Shown one piece after another: positions 55,805-64,000 of a stretch of DNA of 64,000 nucleotides. The position numbers were made by a program, and so were the translations under genes. Origin of the DNA: Ectothiorhodospiraceae bacterium BW-2. GTDB taxonomy: Bacteria; Pseudomonadota; Gammaproteobacteria; Thiohalomonadales; Thiohalomonadaceae. Numbering within the stretch: the first letter of the stretch is position 1; every line of letters begins with the position of its first letter. Below the pieces are notes generated by a model. It was not told the DNA's origin. It was given only the letters and a program-made list of their open reading frames with translations, and did no database searches. The stretch spans positions 558,001-622,000 of the forward strand of contig CP032507.1 in NCBI GenBank assembly GCA_008375315.1, in the 5' to 3' direction.

Positions 55805-57469
55805 TTAGGCCAGCGGTTTATATTTAATGCGGTGGGGTGTGTCGGCGGCATCCCCTAGCCTGCGTTTGCGATCCTCTTCGTAGTCGGCATAGTTCCCTTC
55901 AAACCAGACCACCTGTGAGTCGCCCTCAAAGGCGAGGATGTGGGTGGCGATTCGATCTAAAAACCAGCGATCATGCGAAATAACGACCACACAGCCGGGG
56001 AAGGCTAAGATGGCATCCTCCAGCGCCCGCAGTGTCTCGATGTCGAGATCGTTGGTTGGCTCATCGAGTAGCAGTAGATTGCCACCCTGCTTTAACAGCT
56101 TGGCTAGATGGAGCCGATTGCGCTCGCCCCCAGAGAGATCGCCGACCCGTTTCTGTTGATCATTGCCCTTAAAGTTAAAGCGGCTGATATAGGCGCGGGA
56201 GTTGAGGGTGTAGTTGCCGACAGTGACTAGATCGAGGCCATCGGAGAGCTCCTCCCACACCGTTTTTTTGGCATCCAGATCGTCCCGAGACTGATCGACA
56301 TAGGCCAGTTGAACCGTCTCCCCCATGCGCAGCTCACCGCTATCGGGCTGCTCTACTCCCGCTAACATTTTAAATAGGGTCGATTTGCCAGCACCATTAG
56401 GCCCAATCACGCCGACAATACCGCCACGGGGCAGAGTAAAACTCAAGTTATCGATCAGTAGTCGATCACCAAACGATTTACGAATCGCATTTGCCTCGAT
56501 CACCAGCTCCCCTAGCCGCTCACCGGGGGGGATATAGAGCTCATTGGTTTCGTTACGCTTTTGGTAGTCGCTAGAGGCTATCTCTTCGTAGCGAGCGAGC
56601 CGCGCCTTCGATTTAGCGTGACGCCCTTTAGGGTTAGAGCGCACCCACTCTAGCTCCTGCTTCATGGTACGAATACGCGCCTGCTCCTGCCGCTGCTCCT
56701 GCTCTAACCGTGCCTCCTTCTGCGCTAGCCAAGAGGAGTAGTTCCCCTCCCACGGAATACCGCGCCCTCTATCGAGCTCTAAAATCCAGCCGGCGACATT
56801 ATCGAGGAAGTAGCGATCGTGGGTAATCGCTACCACCGTGCCGTTATAGTCGTGCAAAAAACGCTCTAGCCAAGCGACCGATTCGGCATCGAGGTGGTTG
56901 GTCGGCTCATCAAGCAGCAACATATCCGGTTTAGAGAGCAGCAGCTTGCACAGCGCCACTCGCCGCCGCTCCCCTCCAGAGAGCTTAGTCACATCGGCCT
57001 CCCACGGCGGCAGTCGCAGCGCATCGGCGGCAATCTCTAGTGTTCTTTCAATGTTGTGGCCATCGGTCGCCTGAATAAGATTCTCTAGTTTAGCCTGCTC
57101 TGCCGCTAGGGCATCAAAATCGGCCTCGGGTTCGGCATAGGCGGCATAGATCTCATCGAGGCGTTTCATCGCTTCGGTCACCTCCCCTAGCGCCTCCTCA
57201 ACATTACCGCGCACATCCTTATCGGGGTCAAGCTGCGGCTCCTGCGGTAGATAGCCAACCTGAATCCCTTTTTGCGGCCTCGCTTCACCCTCAATGTCGC
57301 TATCGACGCCCGCCATAATTCGCAACAGGGTCGATTTACCGGCGCCGTTGAGCCCTAAAATGCCGATTTTGGCACCGGGAAAGAATGAGAGTGAAATATC
57401 TTTTAAAATCTCCCGCTTAGGCGGAACAATTTTACCCACCCGATTCATGGTATAGATGTATTGAGCCAT
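55805..57469 (-). CDS. ettA: Energy-dependent translational throttle protein EttA
   Basis: 554 residues, GGAGAAG before the ATG. Two ABC domains (Walker [13 protein letters not shown] and [12 protein letters not shown]; signatures [15 protein letters not shown] and [15 protein letters not shown]) with the 'arm' segment and toggle linker of EttA between (about 85-110 and 240-320). An ABC-F protein that binds the ribosomal E site and gates the first peptide bond by ATP/ADP ratio. Complete and highly conserved. The intergenic space to the divergent chemoreceptor gene (208 bases) must hold both promoters. Confidence 0.96.
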   Translation of the reverse strand: MAQYIYTMNRVGKIVPPKREILKDISLSFFPGAKIGILGLNGAGKSTLLRIMAGVDSDIEGEARPQKGIQVGYLPQEPQLDPDKDVRGNVEEALGEVTEAMKRLDEIYAAYAEPEADFDALAAEQAKLENLIQATDGHNIERTLEIAADALRLPPWEADVTKLSGGERRRVALCKLLLSKPDMLLLDEPTNHLDAESVAWLERFLHDYNGTVVAITHDRYFLDNVAGWILELDRGRGIPWEGNYSSWLAQKEARLEQEQRQEQARIRTMKQELEWVRSNPKGRHAKSKARLARYEEIASSDYQKRNETNELYIPPGERLGELVIEANAIRKSFGDRLLIDNLSFTLPRGGIVGVIGPNGAGKSTLFKMLAGVEQPDSGELRMGETVQLAYVDQSRDDLDAKKTVWEELSDGLDLVTVGNYTLNSRAYISRFNFKGNDQQKRVGDLSGGERNRLHLAKLLKQGGNLLLLDEPTNDLDIETLRALEDAILAFPGCVVVISHDRWFLDRIATHILAFEGDSQVVWFEGNYADYEEDRKRRLGDAADTPHRIKYKPLA

Positions 57470-57677
57470 AACTTCTCCGTAGTTGTAACACGAACCGCGC
57501 CATTCTACCCGAAAACGGAACCAATCCGAATATTTTACAACCGCCTAGCGGATGATAAATTTTAATTTTTTTGTCACGATTGTCGCTAAGAAGATAGGAC
57601 AGTAGGGGTAAAATTTGGTAACCTTCTGCCTCGACCACTATTTTACCGACTTAACAGCCCCAGTTTGGTGAATAATA

Positions 57678-59300
57678 ATGCCCCAGCAAGACTCATTAAA
57701 ATTTTCTATCCAAGCCAAAATTGTATCGGCCTTATCGGCTATTTTTGCGCTAGTGCTACTGACCACTATCACTTACTCCTCCCACAGCCAAAACCAACTG
57801 ATAGAGGATGTCGTCACCCAGCAGACGGTTGACACCGCCGATGCCTATTTTGATGCCATTAATGTCCTAATGCTCTCGGGCGCGATGGCCAATCGGGAGA
57901 TGATTCGCAGCAAGGCCCTAGGACGGCCCGGCGTGGTCGAGGCACGGATTATTCGTACCGAAGCGATTAACGCCATGTATGGCCCCGGGCTGCCGCACGA
58001 AACCGCCCAAGATGAGTTCGAGCATCGTGCGCTACAGGGGGAGCGGGTGCATGAGATTCATACGGTTAAAGGTGAACGGGTGATTACCGTGGTCAATCCG
58101 GTTTTAGCCGAGAGCGACTATCGGGGCACGAACTGCCTCACCTGCCATCCGGTGGCTGAAGGGACGATTCTCGGCGCGGTTCGGGTTAGCTACTCATTGC
58201 ATGAGCTCGATAACCGAGTGTTTAACAACCTGCTCGCTACCTCCGGTTTTCTGCTAGCGATCTTTGCCATCGGCTTTGCCATCATGGTCTATCTGCTGCG
58301 CCACTTTGTGGTCAATCGCTTGCACCAACTACAGCGGTTTATCTTCCATGTCGAACAGGACAACGATTTAAGCCAAAACTATCAGTCACAGAACAGTAGT
58401 GACGAGGTAGGGCAGCTAGCCGCCACCTTTAACCAGATGATGCAGAAAATTGCCAACACTTTTAGCTCGATTGCCCATACTACCACCGAGCTGCATAATC
58501 TGGCTCAAAATTCGGCCAGTGTCGCCGAGAACACCTCCCACGGGGTACAGCAGCAGCAGCAAAATATCGACACAATCGCCCAATCGATCAACGAGATGTC
58601 CAATACGGCGCAAGAGGTCGCCAGTAACGCCTTAAACACCGCCACCGCCTCAGAACAGGCTAATAGTGAAGCGCAGCGAGGAGCCCAAGTCTCTTCCGAA
58701 GCGCTGCACAGCATTCAGATAATGAGTAACGATGTCAATCAGGCTGCCGAAGCGATGCAGAGGCTAGATCAGGAGGTCGATGCCATTAGTAGTGTGCTCG
58801 GGGTCATACAGGGGATATCTGAGCAGACGAATCTACTCGCGCTCAATGCCGCTATTGAGGCGGCACGGGCCGGCGAACAGGGCCGCGGCTTCGCTGTGGT
58901 GGCGGATGAGGTGCGTACCCTCGCCTCCAAATCGCACCAATCTGCCGAAGAGATTCGCACCATGATTGAGCAGTTACAACAGGGGGCACGCGATGTTGTC
59001 AATCTGATGGCGGTCTCAAAAGAGAAGGCTAACGACAGCCGCGACTCGGTCGATCATGCCGCCGAATCGCTGCAAGAGATCGCCCACACCATCGCCACCA
59101 TTAAGGATATGAATAATCAGGTTGCCACGGCTGCCGAGCAGCAGACCGCTATCGCCACTGAGATTAACCACAATATTGCCGATATTCAGCAAATTGCCGC
59201 TAGCACGGCCGATGGTGCCCTACAATCGGCTCAAAACAGCGACAATTTGCTCAAAGAGGCGAGCCAGTTAAAAGAGTTGCTGCAACAGTATCGGTTTTAA
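57678..59300 (+). CDS. Methyl-accepting chemotaxis protein with c-type haem motif
   Basis: 540 residues. Membrane helix 1 (about 13-33), a periplasmic domain of about 150 residues ending with CLTCH at 153-157 (haem c CxxCH), helix 2 (about 187-207), HAMP (about 208-262) and the cytoplasmic coiled coil with the signalling hairpin ([31 protein letters not shown], tip near 400). The domain belongs to the DUF3365-like haem-c sensors. It probably senses redox or a gas and controls motility or another Che-type pathway. No che genes are beside it. Confidence 0.88.
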   Translation: MPQQDSLKFSIQAKIVSALSAIFALVLLTTITYSSHSQNQLIEDVVTQQTVDTADAYFDAINVLMLSGAMANREMIRSKALGRPGVVEARIIRTEAINAMYGPGLPHETAQDEFEHRALQGERVHEIHTVKGERVITVVNPVLAESDYRGTNCLTCHPVAEGTILGAVRVSYSLHELDNRVFNNLLATSGFLLAIFAIGFAIMVYLLRHFVVNRLHQLQRFIFHVEQDNDLSQNYQSQNSSDEVGQLAATFNQMMQKIANTFSSIAHTTTELHNLAQNSASVAENTSHGVQQQQQNIDTIAQSINEMSNTAQEVASNALNTATASEQANSEAQRGAQVSSEALHSIQIMSNDVNQAAEAMQRLDQEVDAISSVLGVIQGISEQTNLLALNAAIEAARAGEQGRGFAVVADEVRTLASKSHQSAEEIRTMIEQLQQGARDVVNLMAVSKEKANDSRDSVDHAAESLQEIAHTIATIKDMNNQVATAAEQQTAIATEINHNIADIQQIAASTADGALQSAQNSDNLLKEASQLKELLQQYRF

Positions 59301-59302
59301 TG

Positions 59303-60094
59303 TCAGCGTTGCTGCCTTAATCTATCTAGGCGTAGCCGCTGGCGCGAATCGAACAGCCGTCGCGATGCCAACCGTACCACTAGCAGGGTTCCAAAACCAC
59401 TGCCGGCGGTGATTAGAAACATCATCAAAATTTGGTAGTTCACCGCCTCCATCGGTGCCACTCCCGCCAGGATCTGCCCGGTCATCATCCCCGGTAGGCT
59501 AACTATCCCAGCCGCTGCCATCGCATTAATCATCGGAATCATCCCAACCCGAGTCGCCTCTAGCCGAATATCGCCAATCGCCTCAATGCCACTTTGGCCT
59601 AGCATCAGCCGCGCCTCCACCACTCGTCGCTGCTCCCGCACCCGTGAGGTGAGCCTATCAAGCGCCAGCGAAATACCATTCATGGTATTGCCAAGCAGCA
59701 TCCCTAAGAGCGGAATCGCATAGTGTGGCAGATACCACGGCTCAGGCTGAATAATCCACTGTAGCGCCAATAGCGCAATGCAGAACGAGGAGAGAAACAT
59801 CGCCACCGTGCCGAGCGCGTAGCCATACCAACCGCGAAAGGGGTAACTCTGTCGCCGCCACACCTCCCGTCCGGCAACCAGCAGCATCACTAACGCCATC
59901 AAACCGACCCAGAGCAGCGACTGCTGGGCAAAGAGCAGTTTTAACAGATAGCCTATCAGGATAAGCTGTACAGTAGTACGCAGCGCCGCCCAAAAGAGCT
60001 GCCGCTCCAGCGATAACTGCATCAACCATGAGCTGATTCCAAGCCCCAAGACCAGTAGTGAAGCCAGTAATAGATCAAAGTAGCTAAGCACCAC
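59303..60094 (-). CDS. fetB: Iron-export ABC transporter permease FetB
   Basis: 263 residues from a GTG at 60094 (a second GTG at 60091), just behind the fetA stop; the open frame extends further into fetA but without homology. About seven membrane helices (YFDLLLASLLVLGLGISSWL; TVQLILIGYLLKLLFA; YHLPHYAIPLLGMLLGNTMNGISLALDRL; INAMAAAGIVSLPGMMTGQILAG). This is the UPF0014/FetB fold. In E. coli FetAB exports iron under peroxide stress. Confidence 0.88.
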   Translation of the reverse strand: MVLSYFDLLLASLLVLGLGISSWLMQLSLERQLFWAALRTTVQLILIGYLLKLLFAQQSLLWVGLMALVMLLVAGREVWRRQSYPFRGWYGYALGTVAMFLSSFCIALLALQWIIQPEPWYLPHYAIPLLGMLLGNTMNGISLALDRLTSRVREQRRVVEARLMLGQSGIEAIGDIRLEATRVGMIPMINAMAAAGIVSLPGMMTGQILAGVAPMEAVNYQILMMFLITAGSGFGTLLVVRLASRRLFDSRQRLRLDRLRQQR

Positions 60095-60099
60095 CGGAC

Positions 60100-60723
60100 T
60101 CAAAAGCGCCACTCCAGCTGACCATCTTGCAGATGGTAGTGGTGATCGGCCAGCCGTTCGAGCTGCTCCTGCGTGTGGGAGACCCATAGCAGTGCCGCCT
60201 GCTGCTCGCGACAGTAGTCGCTTAACCGGCTCTCAACGGCCAGAGTCGATTGCAGATCGAGGGCGGCGGTCGGCTCATCGAGCAGCACCACTTGCGGCGA
60301 GTTTTGCAGCAGCCGCAGCAGCGCCAGCCGCTGCCGCTCTCCGGTAGAGCAGTCGGCAACACTATGTTCTGGGGTAAGATAGTCTAAACCGAGCTGCTTT
60401 AGCGCCTCAGTAGGCCAAGTTTGAAAGTGCGCCCCCACCGAATCGAACCACCAGTGCGATTCAGCCGGTAGTAGCCCGACCTGTCGTCGCCAAGCCATCG
60501 GGCTCATACTGTTAACCGCCTCTCCTTGCAGCCAGATATCACCCCTAAACGGCTGTAGATCAACCAGCGCTCTTAGGAGTAGCGACTTGCCGCTCCCCGA
60601 CGCGCCAGTTAAGAAGGTGATCTGCCCCGGCATGAGCTGTAGTTCGATCCTAGTGAGGTGGAGCAGCGCTAGCTGCGCCACCCGTAACAGGGGCCTCTTA
60701 TTAACCTCTAAACCGGCCGTCAC
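60100..60723 (-). CDS. fetA: Iron-export ABC transporter ATPase FetA
   Basis: 207 residues. Walker A TGASGSGKSLLLRALV, signature CSTGERQRLALLRLL, Walker B VVLLDEPTAAL and H-loop VSHTQEQL. The signature reads CSTGE, a small variant of LSGGE. Coupled to the permease gene fetB behind it. Together they form an ABC exporter. Confidence 0.9.
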   Translation of the reverse strand: MTAGLEVNKRPLLRVAQLALLHLTRIELQLMPGQITFLTGASGSGKSLLLRALVDLQPFRGDIWLQGEAVNSMSPMAWRRQVGLLPAESHWWFDSVGAHFQTWPTEALKQLGLDYLTPEHSVADCSTGERQRLALLRLLQNSPQVVLLDEPTAALDLQSTLAVESRLSDYCREQQAALLWVSHTQEQLERLADHHYHLQDGQLEWRF

Positions 60724-60732
60724 CCACCCCCG

Positions 60733-61239
60733 CTAGCGCACCGAAATCGGCTCATAGTCCCAGTGCTCCTCCTGCTCTGGATCTTCGTTAATGTTATTAG
60801 CCACCAAAAGTCGCTCCGAGACTAAGCGGGCGATATTAAGAACGATAATATAGCTAATACGCGGCGCTTTACCCACTAGTTGATCGAGCTCAATGCGTTT
60901 AATTCGCAACAGTAACGAGTCGCGCTCGGCAACCGCGTCGGCGCTGCGACTCGATTTGCGCACGACCGCCATCTCGCCTAAGACATCCCCCGGTTTCATC
61001 GAACCGAGTTTCCCCCGCGCTTTATTATAGATACTCATCTCACCGGCGAGTAGCACATAGAGCTCATAGCCAAACTCCCCTTCATGGAACAGGTAGTTTC
61101 CCTCATTGACAGCCGTCACATGACAAAAATCGGTCAAGATGACATACTCACGATCACTCAACCCTTCAAACAGGGGAATGCGACGCAAGATACTGATAAT
61201 TTGGTTTTGTGAGAGACCAAATTTTTTGTTTTTGTACAT
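60733..61239 (-). CDS. Cyclic-nucleotide-binding domain protein
   Basis: 168 residues. IPLFEGLSDREYVILTDFCHV, NEGNYLFHEGEFGYELYVLLAGEMSIY and the phosphate-binding cassette around PGDVLGEMAVVRKSSRSADAVAERDSLLL show one cNMP-binding domain. There is no helix-turn-helix or catalytic domain; the C-terminal part is a helix and an acidic tail. It probably binds a nucleotide second messenger and regulates a partner protein. It sits alone between rluB and fetA with short gaps; nothing indicates the partner. Confidence 0.82.
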   Translation of the reverse strand: MYKNKKFGLSQNQIISILRRIPLFEGLSDREYVILTDFCHVTAVNEGNYLFHEGEFGYELYVLLAGEMSIYNKARGKLGSMKPGDVLGEMAVVRKSSRSADAVAERDSLLLRIKRIELDQLVGKAPRISYIIVLNIARLVSERLLVANNINEDPEQEEHWDYEPISVR

Positions 61240-61255
61240 TGTGCAAATCCTGTAG

Positions 61256-62137
61256 TCAAATTAAAACCGATCCAAGCCGCAATCTATTTTGCGATTGTAC
61301 CCCTTTTGCGCCGAGTCGGTGCCGATTTTTTTCGATGGCGGGGGGGGCACCGCGCCCCCCCGCCTCCGTCGTTAGCGCTGACTCATAGCTAAGCTCCACC
61401 CGCTGAGAGAGCGCCGCCAACTCTTTTTGATTAAGCTCATGCCACTTGCTAGGTCGTAGCCAGCGCGGCAGAGTTACGCCGGCATAGGCGATACGAATTA
61501 ACCGATTCACCTGCACCCCCTGACTCTCCCACAGCCGCCGGACTTCACGCCGACGCCCCTCATTTAGCGTGACATGAAACCACTGATTCGCACTCTCAGT
61601 CTCAATCGGTTGCGATTTAATCGAGGCAAACGCGGCCTGACCATCCTCAAGCTCTACCCCTTGCTGTAGCCGCTGTAACATCTCGTTATCAACCTGCCCT
61701 AAGACTCGCACCGCATAGGTGCGCTCAATCTGCCAAGAGGGGTGCATTAGCCGATGGGCTAACTCACCACTATTGGTAACGAGCAGTAGCCCAGCGGTAT
61801 TGATATCGAGCCTGCCGACGGTAATCCAGCGCCCCCGCTTAATCGGCGGCAGATTGACAAAGATGGTCGCTCGCCCCTCTGGATCGCTACGGGTGGTCAC
61901 CTCGCCTACCGGTTTATGGTAGATAAGTACCCGTGTCGGTGGGGCTTGGCGATCATCGTCCCGTTTCGGATTAATCACCTTACCATCGACGGCAATGCGA
62001 TCACTCGGCTCCACCCGATCCCCTAGCGAGGCGGGTCGGCCATTGACCGCTACCCGATTGTCACAGATCCACGCCTCCATCTGCCGTCGCGATCCTAGGC
62101 CGTAGTTGGCCATCACTTTATGTAGTTTTTCACTCAT
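61256..62137 (-). CDS. rluB: 23S rRNA pseudouridine synthase RluB
   Basis: 293 residues from the ATG at 62137 (GAGAGAGC before it); the longer frame would overlap scpB by about 50 bases. S4 domain (KLHKVMANYGLGSRRQMEAWICDNRVAVNG), then pseudouridine synthase with GRLDINTAGLLLVTN (catalytic Asp) and EGRRREVRRLWESQGV. Makes pseudouridine 2605 in 23S rRNA. The C terminus is basic. It overlaps scpB by 8 bases. Confidence 0.93.
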   Translation of the reverse strand: MSEKLHKVMANYGLGSRRQMEAWICDNRVAVNGRPASLGDRVEPSDRIAVDGKVINPKRDDDRQAPPTRVLIYHKPVGEVTTRSDPEGRATIFVNLPPIKRGRWITVGRLDINTAGLLLVTNSGELAHRLMHPSWQIERTYAVRVLGQVDNEMLQRLQQGVELEDGQAAFASIKSQPIETESANQWFHVTLNEGRRREVRRLWESQGVQVNRLIRIAYAGVTLPRWLRPSKWHELNQKELAALSQRVELSYESALTTEAGGRGAPPAIEKNRHRLGAKGVQSQNRLRLGSVLI

Positions 62138-62717
62138 GCTCTCTCTGCTCCTGCTGCTCTTCGACGAGTACTCTATCAAGATGGCGCTCGATCTCCTCTA
62201 GCGAACGCAGCTCTTGTAACGGCGGTAACTGTTCTAGTGATTTAAGGTTAAAGTAGTCCAGAAACTGCCTTGTTGTTGCCAATAGCGCCGGCCGTCCCGG
62301 AACTTCGCGGTGCCCTATCACCCGCACCCACTCACGCTCTTGTAGGGTTTTAATGATTTGGCTGCTCACCGCTACCCCCCGAATCTCTTCGATCTCCCCC
62401 CGAGTTATCGGTTGGCGATAGGCGATAAGCACCAATGTCTCTAACAGCGCCCGACTATAACGCGGCGGTCGCTCCTCCCACAGCCGACTTACCCAGGGGG
62501 AGAGTTCGCTGCGGGTCTGAAAGCGAAAACCGCTCCCCACCTCCACCAGCTCGATCCCCCGCCCATCGTAGTGGTGCTGTAGTCGGGCCAGTAGCTGGCG
62601 CAGCTCCTCTTGTGATGGGATCGGATCGTTAAATATCCGTTGCAGCTCGGAAAGTGAGAGCGCTCTATCGGCCGCAAAGAGCGCCGCTTCAACAATCTGT
62701 TCCGTCGTGGGGATCAT
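62130..62717 (-). CDS. scpB: Segregation and condensation protein ScpB
   Basis: 195 residues. Two winged helices; EAALFAADRALSLSELQRIF and LLETLVLIAYRQPITRGEIEEIRGV are the ScpB signatures. Subunit of the SMC-ScpAB complex that compacts and separates chromosomes. Overlaps scpA by 4 bases and rluB by 8. Confidence 0.94.
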   Translation of the reverse strand: MIPTTEQIVEAALFAADRALSLSELQRIFNDPIPSQEELRQLLARLQHHYDGRGIELVEVGSGFRFQTRSELSPWVSRLWEERPPRYSRALLETLVLIAYRQPITRGEIEEIRGVAVSSQIIKTLQEREWVRVIGHREVPGRPALLATTRQFLDYFNLKSLEQLPPLQELRSLEEIERHLDRVLVEEQQEQREHE

Positions 62718-63508
62718 CGGCTGCGGACAAATAGGGTGGCAAAAGTGTCGGCCTGAATCAGCTCAATAAGCCCCTGTTTTAGCAGCTCTAGTAGCGCCAT
62801 AAAGGTGACCACCACACCGCGCCGCCCCTCTGCGAGGGTAAAGAGTTCGCCAAAAGGGGTAAACTGTTCGCGACCGATTCGGTCTAGAATTTGACCCATC
62901 CGCTCCCGTATCGAGAGCGGCTCTCGTTGCACCTGATGGCTGCTAAAGAGCTCTGATCGCAGCAGCAGCCCCTGCATCGCCGCTAACAGCTCCGCGAGTT
63001 CGACCTGCGGCTGAGGACGGTGTTGCCGCAGCGCCGTAACGGCGATATCAACCTGCCAACAGTCGCGCTCCTGCCGAGGCAGCTCATCTAGCGCCTCAGC
63101 CGCCTGTTTACACTGCTCATACTGTTGGAGCCGCCGTATTAGCTCTAGGCGCGGATCGGCCTCCTCCTCTTCCGAGAGAGTCACCGGCTTAGGGAGCAGC
63201 ATTCTCGATTTGATCTCAGCTAGTAGCGCCGCCATCACCAGATAGTCGCCCGCTAGCTCAATCTTTAACTCCTGCATCAGCTCGACATAGTGCATATACT
63301 GCTCGGTAATTGCCGCAAGTGGAATATCGAGAATATCGATATTCTGTTTGCGAATAAGGTAGAGCAGCAGATCGAGCGGCCCCTCAAACGCCGCCAAAAA
63401 GACCCGCAGCGCATCGGGTGGAATAAAGAGATCGGCGGGGAGCTCCTTTAACGGCTCCCCCCTGACTCGAATCTCTTTGGTCAGTTCGTTCTCATCTCCC
63501 ATCGTCAA
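62714..63508 (-). CDS. scpA: Segregation and condensation protein ScpA
   Basis: 264 residues. AFEGPLDLLLYLIRKQNIDILDIPLAAITEQYMHYVE is the N-terminal kleisin segment; SRMLLPKP and a C-terminal winged helix (FMALLELLKQGLIELIQ) follow. The kleisin that bridges Smc heads. Its smc partner is not in the window (Gammaproteobacteria often use MukBEF, here the ScpAB pair is present). Ends 12 bases before trpS in the transcription direction. Confidence 0.94.
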   Translation of the reverse strand: MTMGDENELTKEIRVRGEPLKELPADLFIPPDALRVFLAAFEGPLDLLLYLIRKQNIDILDIPLAAITEQYMHYVELMQELKIELAGDYLVMAALLAEIKSRMLLPKPVTLSEEEEADPRLELIRRLQQYEQCKQAAEALDELPRQERDCWQVDIAVTALRQHRPQPQVELAELLAAMQGLLLRSELFSSHQVQREPLSIRERMGQILDRIGREQFTPFGELFTLAEGRRGVVVTFMALLELLKQGLIELIQADTFATLFVRSR

Positions 63509-63520
63509 GGGTGAGTCGGG

Positions 63521-64000
63521 CTAGTAGTTGAGCCGCATCGCCTGCTTAACCTCTTTCAGAGTCGCTTGGGCAACGCTGCGAGCCGCTTCGCTCCCCTCCA
63601 TAATGACATTGCGAATTATCTGCGGCGACTCCTCTAACTCCCGCGCCCGTTCGCGAATCGGACGCAGCTCCCCCTCAATCGCCTCAATCAGCGGCTGTTT
63701 GCAGTCGAGACAGCCGATCTCGGCTAAGCGGCAGCCATTCAATACCCAGTCACAACGGCTAGTATCAGAGTAGATCTGGTGTAGCTGCCAGACCGGACAG
63801 CGCTGCGGCTCCCCCGGATCTAAGCGGCGCACTCGCTGGGTATCGGTCGGCATTTTGCGCACTTTAGCCTCAATCGCCGCCGCCGACTCTCGCAGCGAAA
63901 TCGTATTACCATAAGATTTAGACATCTTCTGTCCATCTAGCCCCGGCATTTTTGGCGCTTCGGTCAAGAGAGGCTCCGGTTCAGGCAAAATGATCTTGCC
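63521..64000 (-). CDS. trpS: Tryptophan-tRNA ligase, C-terminal part
   Basis: The final 159 residues of a class I synthetase that runs off the right edge. KIILPEPEPLLTEAPKMPGLDGQKMSKSYGN carries the KMSKS motif; CDWVLNGCRLAEIGCLDCKQ then follows in the helical C-terminal domain. Charges tRNA-Trp. Transcribed just before scpA, as in other Gammaproteobacteria. Confidence 0.95.
   Translation of the reverse strand, partial: GKIILPEPEPLLTEAPKMPGLDGQKMSKSYGNTISLRESAAAIEAKVRKMPTDTQRVRRLDPGEPQRCPVWQLHQIYSDTSRCDWVLNGCRLAEIGCLDCKQPLIEAIEGELRPIRERARELEESPQIIRNVIMEGSEAARSVAQATLKEVKQAMRLNY

Noticed and set aside
57600-57630. Sigma-28 promoter for the chemoreceptor
   Set aside because: TAAAATTT is followed after 11 bases by GCCTCGAC, which matches GCCGATAA in too few positions.

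Overview
The window looks like a gammaproteobacterial chromosome. The gene order rlmN-pilW-rodZ-ispG-hisS-yfgM-bamB-der, the rseC/degP pair, an MSHA-type pilus operon, lipid A/Kdo metabolism (kdsD) and an RNA set of ordinary bacterial tRNAs all point that way. The host is Gram-negative and motile or surface-sensing (pilus genes, a chemoreceptor with a c-type haem motif, a haemerythrin-coupled hybrid kinase). I cannot name the genus from sequence alone.

Layout. 1-5.7 kb: the start of an AGAT-like amidinotransferase (cut by the window edge), degP/mucD-rseC, divergent nadB, then tpiA-secG-tRNA-Leu(GAG) under a good sigma-70 promoter. 5.7-14.3 kb: a tight minus-strand operon running rlmN to der. 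14.5-18.2 kb: a uracil-DNA-glycosylase-like gene, a two-domain rhodanese and recG on the plus strand. 18.2-24.9 kb: the MSHA inner-membrane platform, secretin and ATPase genes (mshI to mshN); the extension ATPase, platform and pilin genes are not here. It is followed by a convergent DUF342/FapA protein with MshEN-like repeats. 27-33.1 kb: dnaE, kdsD and a membrane-bound spermidine-synthase-like protein.

33.2-44.6 kb is accessory DNA between tRNA-Asn(GTT) and tRNA-Arg(TCT). Its left part is wreckage: a decayed BREX pglX methyltransferase end, a large inverted repeat, an intact IS3-type insertion sequence with a possible CTC duplication, and the last 78 codons of a tyrosine integrase. Behind it lies a compact, all-plus-strand element with two toxin-antitoxin pairs (Phd/RelE-like, HicBA), an AlpA-like regulator, a C4/CI-like antisense RNA region as in phages P1 and P4, a CHC2 mini-primase, a DUF3987 ATPase, an SF2 helicase and a terminase-small-subunit-like HTH protein. 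Between the ATPase and helicase genes sits a striking array of 9-bp iterons (GTCGCAA) in two opposed blocks around an AT-rich core, which I read as the likely replication origin. There are no capsid or large terminase genes, so it resembles a phage satellite or a replicating integrative element. It is the best candidate here for a poorly described system.

44.7-64 kb is again core chromosome: HNH nuclease, phosphofructokinase, proB-obgE, a haemerythrin-GAF-PAS hybrid kinase, phoR (no phoB adjacent), a LonB-like protease, ettA, the haem-motif chemoreceptor, the fetAB iron exporter, a cyclic-nucleotide-binding protein, and rluB-scpB-scpA-trpS (trpS cut by the edge). Many genes overlap by 4-8 bases, which indicates translational coupling within these operons.
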